Positions 9,701 to 21,664 of a stretch of 64,000 nucleotides of DNA are shown piece after piece. The first letter of the stretch is position 1, and each line of letters begins with the position of its first letter. The translations under genes were made by a program, and so were the position numbers. A model generated the notes under the pieces. That model worked only from the letters and a program-made list of their open reading frames with translations, made no database searches and was not told the DNA's origin. The stretch lies in the NCBI RefSeq assembly GCF_002865645.1, contig NW_020194562.1:124001-188000 (forward strand), given 5' to 3'. The DNA comes from Hyaloscypha bicolor E. Taxonomy: Eukaryota; Ascomycota; Leotiomycetes; Helotiales; Hyaloscyphaceae.

Positions 9701-11890
9701 AGTCAGTTGGAGGAGGCTAGAAAGGAACGTGATACATCGCAGGAGAAATCAGTCAGGTACGGTGATGCTTGGGTGAGAGCGAAAAATGCATACCACACAC
9801 TGAGGAAGGACTTCGACGACAACCTGAAGGAAGGCCAGGCACTCGAAGAGGAACATAGACTCTGTGCCACGAAGATTGATTCCGAGGTCCATCAACAGCT
9901 TCAACAACGATTCGACACTTTGAGCGAGGAGCATTCTTCGTGCCAAGGACTTCAACAACGACTGGACAAGCTACGCCTCGATCATTCTGTATGCCCTGAT
10001 GAGCAGTACTTTGGCAAGCTTAAGGAAATGGAGTGGCAGCATACTGCGGGTTTGTGGGTCGAGAGGTCTGGGCATAATTCTCTCCAGGAGCAGTTCGACG
10101 CCATAAACCTGGAACATTCGACTTGCCCCGACAAGGAGACCTTTGCAAAGTTAATTTCTGACCACGATTGTGGCTTGTGGGTTGAGAAGGCAGTCCACGA
10201 TTCACTCCAGGAGGAATTCAATGCCACGAAGCAAGAACATTCTTCATGCCTTGACGAGGAGACTATTGCAGGATTTCAGAAGTTGCAGGCTGAGCATGAC
10301 GATTGTTTGTGGGTGGGAAAGACTGCACACGATTCGCTTCAACAACGATTTGACGCAATGGACTCGGAACATTCGACATGCCCTGACAAGATGGAGTTCA
10401 GCGAGTTGGAGCAGATGAAGTTGTCCCACGGTGAGGGTCTTTGCGCTGCTCAAGCTACCCTATCTGCTGCGGAAGAGGAGAAGGAGAGATTGAGAGATCT
10501 TTGCAACAACAAGGTGGATCGATCGGAGTTTGACGGTGTTAAGCAACAAGTCGACGCTTGGAAGAGCAATCACGGCATTGAGAAGTGTGTTGGCAAGGAG
10601 GTTTTCAATGTCTTGAATGAGAGATTCAAGACAATCTCGAAGGAACACGGACAATGCCCAGGTGTTGACGAACTTCAGCGTCTTCGAACGGAGTCTCAGC
10701 ACGATAACTGCGTTGACCAGGCGACTTACGATGGACTTGTGGCTCATCATCAGCAATGCCTTACCGCTGATGAGGTTCAGCAGCTTCGAGGAACAGCAAC
10801 ACAACATGAGGAATGCCTTACCGCTGATGAGATCCAGGAGCTTCGTGAGGATGCGACTCAACACCGACAATGCCCCACCGCCGATGAGATCCAGGAGCTT
10901 CGTGAGGATGCGACTCAACATCAACAATGCCTCAGTGCTGATGAAGTTCATATGCTCCATGACTTCCATTCCAACCACAGCAACTGTGTCGATCGAGGCT
11001 CTTACGATATCGTGTTCAATGCGCATGGAGGATGTGAGCAGCAGCTCGCACAGGCAGCATCACTTCGGCAGGAGTACGAATCCTTCAAGACTGCGCATCA
11101 GGACTGCGAGGATGTGGCAGCACAATTGGGACAGCTTCAGGAGGAACATCGTCGATGTGGGGAGAGATTGAGATCTGGTACACCCGGTCAAGGACGCTCA
11201 GCCCAATCTTCTCCAGGTATTGGGACAATGGGTGCTGGAGGCTTTCAAGTGCCTGGGACTCCTCGATCTCAAAACCGGCGAATCTCGATTCCTCAAACAC
11301 CAGTCATAGGACCCGCTTCTGCGCACGGCAGTGGACAGTCTTCTCCGGCTTCTGGCACATTCGCATCGCCAGCGACTCCTGGAGGACGGATTACAACAGG
11401 GATGGGTTCAATGGGTCTTGGTGGCATTCATGGCAATTCTCCTGGTCAATCTTCCTCAACAGCTGGTACATTCGGTCCTCCTCTTCAACAGCTTGGGTCA
11501 CGACCTTACACCTTCCTTATCAGCGGGGAGCTCGCCAGTGGGCAATGCACATTGTCCGTCAATCCCTCGGTTATTCAGTTGATGGACACGCAAATCACTC
11601 GGTGGACCAGCAAGCCGGAGTACATTGATTGGTCGAAGCCAACGTCCGTCAGCCATAAGCGATGTTCCGACGCTCGAGTCTACAAGGTTGGAGTCAACAG
11701 AAACCCCCCTGCATCCGAAAATCCAAATACGGCGTGCAAGGACTGTGTCAGGAAGCGGGTTCTCTGTACATTGGTTGGAACGGGCGGTCCTGTTGTTGTG
11801 CCTTTGCCTATATCTGAGCGATCTGCTAGTGCGACTCCTATGAGTGGAGAGTATTATGTAAAGGAAAGGAAGATTGTCAATGCGCCGTAG
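6782..11890 (+). CDS. Giant repeat-containing coiled-coil protein (1702 aa)
   Basis: A single uninterrupted frame encodes a charged, Glu/Gln/Lys/Arg-rich protein predicted to be coiled coil from about residue 60 to 1440. Tandem repeats follow in order: 18-residue units (about 7750-8060, QELAQTKDQ type), 28-residue units (84-bp period, about 8990-9640, ERDDARRDLESVTKERDA type), units of ~42 residues with regular Cys (HSTCPDK, DSLQQRFD, 9900-10400), and 19-residue units (CLTADEIQELREDATQH type, 10740-10950). A Ser/Gly/Pro-rich linker leads to a C-terminal region with a C-x2-C-x7-C cluster (ACKDCVRKRVLC) that may bind metal. Length, repeats and lack of a signal peptide or membrane segment suggest an intracellular scaffold or filament-forming role; I recognise no named orthologue. 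Antisense frames over it are shadows. The start is the first ATG, just after the 33-bp repeats. Confidence 0.88.
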   Translation: MALQELYPLFKNNKKQRLSKDFDLFARDHAPLYQMDELKRQFSVAEHELDKAFDKANEKRVAPWDSEPMNHKLIAELEERKKMVTEGNKLGKKALETLEAMKTYTTMIDEGPTRIRKEIADYILSILPDAKDLLLKIDLHIQGEMKRLRVHNTELIGQNAVLKSQAEQAGSSKDAEIMAMLQKVQGNLVVKAEEEKAEFERLKEVEEDFIRSKDRWDHARQTFDENEEQFRVDIEQVKEELENCTARINQMDRLRQEADEDIEELENAKEQLGEELAKEKKKASDEKQHARELQASLGEELDEKERKDRQIRQLEEEVQQLCQSKDERIQQLEMEMQELAETKDQKIQQVAMEKQELAQMKDQIIQQVVVEKQELALMKDQIIQQVAIEMQELAQTKDRKIQQLEMEKQELAQTKNQHIQQLDKEKHELLQNAVSKDRQISKLERKVEKSAADFELAKDRYREYYGISQVQEREHQGLLTSNDRFGHLLEHVTNAAHRKSNRIGRLHGGNMRLKKAVMGKNKQLLERDERISRIMAQGNTLEQQKATLLAENEELQIDRDSWKKAAEDLDNEQTFWFEENERLGKSVDSWKKYAENLDEEKRTWQQEKITLQTDSTTWKNAADALGAEKIVWSENKMEMETETSTLLETLFQAQEAWDDEKDALKLQLEGSGNVALENSNNCTILVAQNDLQAAQLQGLDEELRNAIEEMDTANRDLTAMTNEKNEVKQALVAMTTQRDDTQRDLASMTEDRDTAKFDLDRRTTERDDARRGLESMAKERDEATVDLNATTVERDEARRDLESVANERDAATTKLSITTIERDDAQRGLESVTKERDSATTNLNTTIIERDNLQRNLELVTKERDAAATSLDTRTTERDDARCDLDSRTKERDASAINLSTRTIERDDARRDLDSVTKERDATAINLHARITERDNAQRNLESITKERDQFHEELQFAIQSTQQLQETFDEQKSQLEEARKERDTSQEKSVRYGDAWVRAKNAYHTLRKDFDDNLKEGQALEEEHRLCATKIDSEVHQQLQQRFDTLSEEHSSCQGLQQRLDKLRLDHSVCPDEQYFGKLKEMEWQHTAGLWVERSGHNSLQEQFDAINLEHSTCPDKETFAKLISDHDCGLWVEKAVHDSLQEEFNATKQEHSSCLDEETIAGFQKLQAEHDDCLWVGKTAHDSLQQRFDAMDSEHSTCPDKMEFSELEQMKLSHGEGLCAAQATLSAAEEEKERLRDLCNNKVDRSEFDGVKQQVDAWKSNHGIEKCVGKEVFNVLNERFKTISKEHGQCPGVDELQRLRTESQHDNCVDQATYDGLVAHHQQCLTADEVQQLRGTATQHEECLTADEIQELREDATQHRQCPTADEIQELREDATQHQQCLSADEVHMLHDFHSNHSNCVDRGSYDIVFNAHGGCEQQLAQAASLRQEYESFKTAHQDCEDVAAQLGQLQEEHRRCGERLRSGTPGQGRSAQSSPGIGTMGAGGFQVPGTPRSQNRRISIPQTPVIGPASAHGSGQSSPASGTFASPATPGGRITTGMGSMGLGGIHGNSPGQSSSTAGTFGPPLQQLGSRPYTFLISGELASGQCTLSVNPSVIQLMDTQITRWTSKPEYIDWSKPTSVSHKRCSDARVYKVGVNRNPPASENPNTACKDCVRKRVLCTLVGTGGPVVVPLPISERSASATPMSGEYYVKERKIVNAP

Positions 11891-12590
11891 GCATGAGAAT
11901 TTGTTGGTTTCCTGGAGTTTGTACTGCTGGTTGACTGGAGAAGGGTTTCGTGTATAATTACTTTATCATGTCATAGATTCGAGGCGATGTAGAACTAAGA
12001 GCACACCATGTAAATAATCCAAATGCAATTGCACATCTCTAATATTCTGGATTCGTAACATGACGGCTTGATGATTTGGTGAACTCTATGTACATATGAG
12101 CAGACCGACGCTGGAGATGGCGGGCGGTCGTTATGCCAATAACATCACGTGACTGCCTCTCCTTTTCTTCCTAGTTCCTCTGGTTGACTTTGTCATGATC
12201 GTTTTATTGGCGATTAAAGTTAATTCTCACCCTATCTCGCGAGAAGTGCTCATGCGATTTATAGCAAAATCTTCGAATCATCATAACAGCCGCAAATCTG
12301 ATCAATGCAACTTCCTCTTGAAAAGGGGCTGAAGCGAGTTTATCGCAGACCACATCACTGCAACCTCCACGACAAATGCAATTCTGGTCCAAAGACGACA
12401 ATTACAGTTGTTCTGAAGATTCCAGTTATACTCTCATTAGCTTGAGAAGCCTGAAGGACTTATACGAAAGTATTGCGCCCGAAATCAATCTGCAGCAATG
12501 TGCTGAGTTCTTGGGTGTCGGGTGCTGCTCTCGCCTATTATCTTTAGAACTAGCGCCGCTACTCTAACTAGTAACTCGGCCGACACCCCC
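11891..12590. other. Intergenic region, no supported gene
   Basis: This is the 3' flank of the coiled-coil gene up to the transposon. It holds A/T-rich stretches that could carry a polyadenylation signal. The 63-codon frame at 12376-12567 has no recognisable features. Nothing else is seen. Confidence 0.6.
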
Positions 12591-12595
12591 AATAT

Positions 12596-12690
12596 TACTG
12601 AGGCCCACAGCTAGCTAGCGGACAAATCCGAGAAGCGAAAAGTGATTTTCTGATTTTCTGATTTTCGCACTGGCGCCCCCCCCCTCCTCC
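12596..12690 (+). repeat. Left terminal inverted repeat of the transposon
   Basis: Starts TACTGAGGCC, carries CTAGCGGACAAATCCGAGAA, then three copies of TGATTTTC, then a GC-box and a C-run near 12676. It matches the reverse complement of 21570-21664 almost base for base over the first ~60 bp, with small differences around 12606-12614. Confidence 0.88.
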
Positions 12691-13781
12691 CCAAGGCAGA
12701 ATTCCTAATTAGGGGTATAGCACCCACACGTGACTTTCGGCTTGGATAACGCAATAATAGTAAGGCTGCTTGCTTGTCTAATTAATGAAGTGAGAGCCCA
12801 TACTACCGTATGAAATTATACTAAAATTGGGCCAAGTAGTATAATATAAAATTGAGTATTTATTGCAAATTACTATAGTCAGGTAACTATAGGCTATAAG
12901 CCCTTCTAGGATAATACTATTAATAGGATCTAATAACTTCCTTAATATTCCCGAGATTAGAAATAAGAAAATTAAACTATTAAAATAACTAAGAAGCCGG
13001 CTAATTACTTTTTTTTAGTAATTAATTAATAAAATTATATAGGGGTAATATTATTTGAGTTTTTTAGTACTTATATTACTAAAAAGTATATTATAATAGT
13101 AAAGTATATTCTGAACTTAATTCCTATTAAAATAACTTAATAGATTTTATTAAAATAATACTATATTATAAAGCTATTACTAAATAGGCTTATATAATAT
13201 TAATTAAGAAGAAATTATAAATAGATTAAAAGATTTATATAGAATCTTAGTTAATCTATATATAATCTAATAGTAACTATAAGAATGAAATATCTAAATA
13301 TATATTCAAATAGTAAATATGTCTTTCCTTTATATATAAATTATAATCCTATATTATCTAGAAGATATAGATAAGGAAATACTTAAGGATCTTAAGAATT
13401 ATAATTATATAGCTTTAATTACTAGAGTTATTCACATATATAAGAAGCTTAGTCTTATTTACTATATAATTATAATAGATAGGTAAGCGGTAAATAAGTA
13501 ACTATTTATAATATTATAGAGTAAGCTAAATAATAGGCGGGTTATAGGTTATAGATAGCAGTATTTATATATATACTTCTATTAATAAGGTTTACTAATA
13601 ATCCGGTTAGTTTTTCTATACTTTACTATTTTGCCTTAGCTTGGAAAATTAGGGCCTTATTTACTAATATATTTTATTATTTATAGGGAGAGCTTATATA
13701 TAATATTATAATTCCTGGATCCCGAGATAATTATATTATAAATATAATAGATATAGTTTAAGAAAAGAAAATATATTATAT

Positions 13782-15090
13782 CTGAACCGGACTAGATTTA
13801 GTTAATTAATAAATATAATAAGCTATTACTATTTAGGATCGAGATATATACTTATATTAATATTTATTTATATAATATTATCTAAATATATATTAGAATT
13901 TTTAATTAGATTACCTATTTAGTTATATAGTAATATCTTTAGATTTATACTTAAATAGGCTACTATTCTTACTTTTTTAGGGCTAATTAAGGCTCTAAAC
14001 TTTCTCTTATTACTAAAGTATACTTTATATTCTTATAGATAGCCGATTTATTAGTTATATATATAGAGAACTACTTTATTTCTGAGAAAAGTACCGAGAA
14101 TTAGCAGATTAAATCCTAGTAGTAGGAGCTTTAGAAAAGCTAGCTATACTAGTAGTATATAAGTAATTCCGTTTCCCTATATCTGTCTCTTATTCTTTCT
14201 ATTATTAGAAAGAAGTATTAGATACTAATAATTATATTGCTTTTTATTAAGGTTATTAGGTCTAGTATTATAGTACCGGATTATATAACTAATTCTAATT
14301 AGTATATATAGAACTACTTTTAGGAACTAGCCTATATCAGGGATTATAATTACTAATATTTATAGAACCGGATTACTTTACTAGTATTTTATATATAATA
14401 GATCCAAAACGAGATATATAGGTTTATAGACTTATAGAATATTTATAGGATTAGAAAAGACAGATCTAGGCCTAATATAGTAGCTAGTAAGCTATTTAGA
14501 CTATATATAAGGCCCCTAGGCAAGATATAGTACTAGGGTCGCCCTATAAATATAAAGCTTTATAATATAATTCTTAATAATTATTTAGTTTAGAATAAGT
14601 AATATAACCTTATATAGCTTTATATAAATAATTTACTTATATACTAATATAGATATTAATAAGTTTTTATTAAGAGAAATACTAGAATAGTATTATTAGA
14701 AGCTTATATTTTATAGTATAAATATAGCTAATATTTATATAGGAGATACTAATAAAAATAATAACTAACTATATATTTAAGCTTATTACTAGCTCTAATA
14801 TATAATTCGGGTATATATAGTTTCAGGGCAGCTACTAATATTAAAAGAATCCGAGAAGCTAACTAATAGATATAATACTACTATTATATGAAATAGAATT
14901 CTTAAATAAGTTATTCTAATAAATATAGAATATATAAATAATATATAGGCTAGAAGAATACCTATATAGTTCCTAATAGTCTAGAACTTTACCTAGTAAT
15001 AGCCCTTTATTAGTAATACTTCTAATAATATAGGATAATTAAATAAGCCAGTTATAGAATAACTAGATATATTAAAATAAGTATTATTTA
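13782..15090 (+). pseudogene. RIP-decayed coding relic inside the transposon
   Basis: Read in the frame starting at 13782, this stretch gives a plausible protein-like succession of codons broken by many TAA and TAG codons but no TGA. RIP turns CAA and CAG (Gln) into TAA and TAG, so this fits a once-open frame. The caveat is that RIP depletes TGA everywhere by removing TpG/CpA, so the absence of TGA is weak on its own. No domain was recognised. It could be the transposase or an accessory gene of the element. Confidence 0.4.
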
Positions 15091-16688
15091 TTATTAAATA
15101 TATTATTTTTAAAACTCCCTTTTTACTTTTAAGAATAGTATTAATAGAATTATTAAGTTTATTTATTATATAAATATTCTATATCCTTAAATTCTTATCT
15201 CTTAAAATAGTACTATTATTTCTTAAAACCTATCCTAATACTATATATTTTATAGCTAAATACTAGTATAGTAATATCTAATATTATAAGTTCTATTAAT
15301 CTATTAATAATAAATATAATATAGAAGCCGCTACTTTACTTATCTAGAATAGTAATACTAGTAAACTTAAACCTTATAGCTCTGGAATTCTATCTACATC
15401 TGTCCTCTTCTTTATATCTAAAATACTTCAGATTTCTAGCTTTTCTTAATATTCTTATCCCATATCTTTTTTTCCAGAAATATCTATTATATCTATTTCT
15501 CTAGTTACTATTATTATATAGCCGCCAGATACTAGTTCTATTTTATCCCAGACTTTTCCTATTCTAATAACCTTATAATTACTTTCTTTTATATTTCCTT
15601 TTACTATAAGCTATATTACTTGACCTAACTACTTTTCTAGTAGTACTTATACTATTATATAAGCTTAATAGGCTATAAATATAAGAGTTACTCAGGCTAT
15701 TACCTAGGCTATAGCTTCTTATACTAGTAATAGGCTACCTAAAGCCCTTTAAGGTCTTATAAATCAAAATATAGCCGGATTTAATCTTATGAAATTATAA
15801 ATTATAGTTTTATAGCTAGTTTTTTATAAATAGGTATTTAATAATATAAAGAATTAGAGAGCTAAATAAAGAACTATCTAATTTTCTAAAGAAATTAGTA
15901 ATAAGTTTTCTCCTATTTCTTTTATTAGATTCTTTATATGAATTCTAATAAATGTTTTTTAATAGGTAGCTTTTAATTTGAAATAAATAATTAAGTCTTT
16001 TCTATTCTTTCTAATATAGTTTCTTAATAGCTATTCCCTTATTTTTCTCTCTATATTAGTAGACTTATTTACTATTATTAATTTATTAATAATATAAATA
16101 AACTAGTATTCTATACTAGTTCTAATAGTAAAAAAGCCTAAGAACTTATAATCTTACTAGGTTCTATTTAAACTATTTTTAATTTTTCTTATTATAATAT
16201 ATATCTGAGCCCTAAGGATATCTAAATAATTTTCCTTATTTTATACTAGAATAAGACTTTATATAAAGATATTTATCTTGAAATTACTTATAAAAAGCTA
16301 GAAAATACTTAGAAAGAAACTTTATATAAAGATCTTTATTTTAAAGTTATTTATAAAGAGCTAGAAAATACTTAGAAAATATAATAACTTGAGGAAATTA
16401 AATAATAGACTAAAGAGGTCCAGAGAGTTCAGGAAAGTATTACTTACTAGTATAAATATAAGACTTTGAAAATAAGAAGGAATCTAATAAACTAATAGAT
16501 AAATAAAAATATATATATAATTCTTTCTTTTAATTCTGGCTCCTATTCTTTATTTCTTTTATAGATCCTTTTTTGTTTTTAGGTTTAATTAACTTATATA
16601 TATTAGGATTCTTTTTTATTTACCGATTTCTGGAAGCTATAAGATAATATAAAAAGTACTACTAAAAGTATTACTAAAGCTAATTCTA

Positions 16689-16691
<3 letters not shown>

Positions 16692-16719
<28 letters not shown>

Positions 16720-16720
16720 T
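16692..16720. repeat. (TAA)n microsatellite
   Basis: About nine consecutive TAA triplets lie within the A+T-rich interior of the transposon. Confidence 0.85.
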
Positions 16721-18846
16721 AGGCTATTAAATTCTCTTTTAATTTTACTATTCTCTTTTCTAGTAAAGGAAATTATAGTTAATCTTATAGACTATATAAG
16801 TATTATTTTATAGTAACGGGTATATTAGAGATATAAATATACTATTTCTCTTTCTTATTAAATATAGAGAATTAATAGGTATAATATCTTTAGCTTTATA
16901 AATAAAACCCAAGGTATCCGAACTACTACTAGTATTTTACCTATTACTTCGAATAGAAGTCTAATTATTATTATTAAACTTCCTAGACTAATTAATCTTA
17001 TTTCTCCTAAATGAATCTATTATATAAGGTCTAATAAATTATATATAAATATCTACTAAGATTAAGATAATTAAGAAAAAATAGGCCTAATATCTAATAT
17101 ACTTTTTCCTATATTTTATAATTAGCTTAATACTATTTTAGGTCTTATTTTCTTATAAATATATATATATTTAAAATTTATAATTAATACTTTAAAGTAA
17201 TACTTTTTAATTAGTTCTTATATAATTTAAAAGTTAGACTACTAAATTTAATACTTTTATAATACTCAAATCTATTTAAGTTTATAAAGTCTTATAATTA
17301 TTAGGGCCTTTATAATTCTTTACTTTTTGAGTTTAATACCCAAATAGTATTATATATTCTGCCTTTAGTATAGAAAAGGCTCCTAAAAGTCTAGGGTTAT
17401 AAAGGAATTTTTATATTAAGAATATATTAAGAATATATTATATTATAATAATAAAATTATAGGTATTTATATATAAATATATAATATATTAGACTAGCTA
17501 TACTAAAAACCATACTATATCTATATATAAAGTTACTAATTACTTTATATTAATACCGGACTTATATAATTATATAATTTTATATAATTAACTAGCTATA
17601 GAAAAGTCCTAAAACCCGAAACTTATAAAGAATCTTAAGGGCTTTAGGGCTTCTAAACTATTACTAGTATCTAGTACTTTTTAGGAAAAGAGTATAATAT
17701 ATTTTATAATAGATAACCTGTTATAAACTACTTAATTTTTAAGTTAAATAGGAAATCTGAGGGCCAGGCTTATAATTCAAATCTTATTAAGGTTATTAAA
17801 GTCTTTACTAGCTAGTACTATAGATTTAATAAAAATATTATAGGAATCCTATAGGTTCTATTCTAATTTATTCAGAAAATATATATAATATATCTTCTTA
17901 TTTATTTCGATATTTATATATAATTCCTGAAAATTAAACTATTACTTAAGGAAAAAGTAAAAAAACTAGACTAATACCTTTAAAAACCAAGGCCTTAATA
18001 AGTTTATCTAGAAAAGCTTACTAATTCTTCTAAAAATAATCTAAGAAAAGTTTGAGTTTATTATATATTATAACTTATATAACCAGGAATAGAAATTATT
18101 TTAATAGGCCAGAAAGAGTTTCTTATATAGTTTATTTATATAACTAGGAATAGAGACTTGAGTTTATTATATAGAATTACCTATATATAGAAACTCCTAT
18201 TATAAACTCCTTATTTAGATTAATTAGTTAAACCTATTTTTAATACTAAGTCTTTATTAAGATAACTTCCTATTTCTAGAGGCTTTAGATAAAATAGCTA
18301 ATAAGTTTCTTAGCTATTAGCCAAGATTTATTAGCTAGAAAATCTATAAGTAGTAAATAAAATTATAAAATAGAACTTCCCTAATTATAATACTAAGACA
18401 TTTTACTATAATATAAAGTAATTAGATATAGAAGCCCTATTAAATATAATATATCTTAAACTATAAGTTTATAAAATAGATATAAAGAGTCTTAGTACTT
18501 AATAAGTATTATAGTCTAGCCCAAAGGCGCCTATTATCTTTTATATCTAATTTAATAGAAATAAAAAGTACTTATATTTTAACTCGAGAAATAATTAGGA
18601 CTTTTATATAGACTTAGGGTAATAGTTTGCTTTATAAAAAGAAAATAGACCAGAAATACCTATATTATATTAATCTTTAGGAAAAGTTATAATAAATACT
18701 ATAATTCCTGAAATATTCTTAAGAAAGCTTTCCCGAACTAAAATAGGCTAGTTTATAATCCCGAAAGATCTATAGGAGTCTTATATACCCGAGAGTATAA
18801 GTATTTAAAGTAAATACTATTTAAGTCCTAATCTATAATAAAAGGA

Positions 18847-18890
18847 AAATAAAATATATAAAATAAAATATATAAAATAAAATATATAAA
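18847..18890. repeat. 14-bp A+T tandem repeat, three copies
   Basis: The unit AAATAAAATATATA is repeated three times in the transposon interior. Confidence 0.75.
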
Positions 18891-19220
18891 GTAAAAGTAA
18901 AATAAAATACCCGGATATTTAATAAATAGAAAGCCTAACTATAAGTTATAAGAACTAGTACTAACTAGATATATATATAGTAATATTAAAAAAGAAATAA
19001 GGTAAAGGGAACTAAAAAATAAATTAGTATATATTTTATAAAAATAAATAAAGAGATATCTAAATAGCCTAAAAATAAGAAATATATATTAAAAAAGTCG
19101 AGATTAGAAGAAGAAGAGCTATTTCCTATAAGAATAAATTAATATATATTCCAAAATAAAGAATAGGGGTACTTAGTAGTAGCCTAAAGGCTTTTATAAA
19201 TATTAAAAGAGAAGAGGAAA

Positions 19221-19860
19221 TATTAAAGTTCGGAGAAATCTAAATAGGAATTAGTTTCTTTTTTAGAAGTTCGAGAAAAGATATTTCTAAAAAGCCCGAA
19301 AATATAAAAAATATTAGAAAAGGAAAGAAGGTATTAAAGTTTAAAGGAATCTAAATAGGAGTTAGCCTCTTTTTTAGAAGTTTAAAAAAGGGTATTCCCA
19401 AAAAGCCCGAAAATATAAGAGGTATTAGAAAAAGAAAAAAAAAATATTAGAAAAAGAAAAAAAAGATCTAAAATTTAGCTTTCTAAGAAGTAAATAGGTT
19501 AAAGACTTATAATATAGGAGTTCTGGATAAAAGTAACCCGGAAGTAGTAATTAGATACTAGCTTTTAGTATTATTAGTAGAAGTATTAAAGAAAAAGGAA
19601 TTTAAAGAAAGAATTTAGAAAAGGGGTTTAGAAGAATTCGGAGAAAGAAAGAAAGATTATAAGATAGTTAGATACTAGCTCTTAATATTAATAGAAGAAG
19701 TATTAAAGGAAAAGGAATTCAGAAAAGGAGTTCAGAAAAGAAATAAGGAAAAGAAATAAGGAGAAGTAAGAAGAAGAAAAGGAAGGTTATAAGGTAATTA
19801 GATACTAGCTCTTAGTATTAATAAAAGTATTAATAAAGGTATTAATAAAGGTATTAATAA
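19221..19860. repeat. Codon-multiple tandem repeats in the transposon
   Basis: A 111-bp unit (37 codons) starting TATTAAAGTT is duplicated at 19221 and 19332. Downstream, blocks beginning TTAGATACTAGCT recur near 19550, 19667 and 19798. A separate 63-bp (21-codon) duplication lies near 16256 and 16319. Periods divisible by three suggest that the ancestral element encoded a protein with internal Lys/Glu-rich repeats. Confidence 0.6.
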
Positions 19861-21569
19861 AGAAGATATTAGTAGAGAATAGAAGCTTTTAGTATTAATA
19901 ATAAAGTCGAAAAAATATAGAAAAAAAATAGAGGTTTTAGAATAAAAATAGAATAGAGTTATAGTTTTATAGAAAATAAAGTTACTAGTATAAGATAATT
20001 ATATTATTATATAATTCTATATTTATTTTTATTATTTATTAAGGATATATATTTCTTAAGAAAAAGTATTATTTAGAATTCTTAAGCCTCTCTAATTTAA
20101 TAATTATATATTTAAAAAATAAGAAATAAATATAATTATATATACTAAAATAAGGGAATTTTTCTTATCTAAAAATTATAATTATAGTATTACTAAATAT
20201 AGAGATATAGAAGTTTATATAATAAGCTATATATAGAGATTTAAAGAGATTTAAATTACCTCGAATTATTTATAATTAGTAAAATAAATTAGCTAATTAT
20301 ATAAGTTAAGTATAGTTTAATTATTATTAGTATATCTTAGTTTTTATAAGTTAGTAAAAGAAAGAATATTTATATTTTTATCTTTATAACTATAATACCT
20401 AAAATTATAATTTTTTTAATATTTAAATATACTTAATCTAGGGCTATTAAATACTAATATTTCTATTTTCAGATATTATTTATTATAAATTTATTTAGAT
20501 TTAAATAATTATATTAAATATATATCTTTATATCCTAAAAGTAAATAATAAAGATATAGCTATACTAGCTTTAATCTTAGCCTCGATTTTAACCTTAATC
20601 TCCTTTTAAAAATAACTTTAATTCTAATATATAATACTATTATTAAAGCTCTTTTTTATTAAAGATATATTAAATATAGCTTTAGATAATAGCTCTAATA
20701 AAGGCAAAAGTAGTAAAAAAGGCAATAAAGCTATAAATAAGCAGAAAAATAATATTTATAATATATTCTCTAATAATTTAGATTTAGTTTATAATATTTT
20801 CTCCTATTAATATATTTAATTAATAAATTCCTTTACTCTTTAATCTCCTTCTTATATATAACCTTCTTTTCCTCTTTTATAATAATACTTTAATCTCCTT
20901 ATATTACCCGATAATACTACTAAAGTAATAAAGCAAATTAATAATAAGGCTAAAGTTAGAGAGATAGAGCTATATTAGGGCAGGGAGCTAAAGGAATTAG
21001 AGAAAGATAAGGCAAATCTAGAGGCAAGCTTAGTATATACTTGCAGAACTGAATTCTCTCAAGCTTATATTACTTATAGTAATAAGAAGAGACCGAGGGG
21101 CCCTTTTAAATACTATATAGTTATAGAAGGCGAATTTAATAGTACTTATATAAATTATAGATATAATAATAATAGTAAAGTCTATACTTTCTATTAACTT
21201 AATACTAATCCTACCAAGTCTGGAAAGCCTTACTCCGTATCTGTAAAACCCTTTATACTAAAGCCTCAACTGCCTATAAGATATAGAAAGCAAGTATAAA
21301 GACAGATACAAGGTCAGAAGGCAATAGGGAAGGAGGTTATAGTAGAGGAGGGTAAGGATACTAGAGAAGAAGGGGACGAAGGAGATATAGATAATTCGAG
21401 TAATATAGGCAGTATAGAGGATACAGAGAGTAAGGGAGATAGAGATATGCCTCGTAATCCATGGGATTTGCCTTACGGACCATGCAAGCTAAGGGGGGGT
21501 TAGGAGTAGTCGAGAATAAGGCGTATATACTATACTTTTTTTTTTTTAGTAAGGTATGGTGGGGGGGGT

Positions 21570-21664
21570 GTGGGCGCGAAAATCAGAAAATCAGAAAATC
21601 AGAAAATCAGAAAATCACTTTTCGCTTCTCGGATTTGTCCGCTAGCCCGCTAATGGCCTCAGTA
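21570..21664 (-). repeat. Right terminal inverted repeat of the transposon
   Basis: Its reverse complement begins TACTGAGGCC and carries CTAGCGGACAAATCCGAGAA. The subterminal TGATTTTC unit is present in five copies here against three at the left end, followed by the C-run (a G-run on plus near 21550-21558). Confidence 0.88.

Noticed and set aside
12376..12567. 63-codon frame before the transposon
   Set aside because: Short, no features, adjacent to the element boundary.
18840..18900. CRISPR-like array
   Set aside because: Simple A+T tandem repeat without spacers, in a eukaryotic genome.
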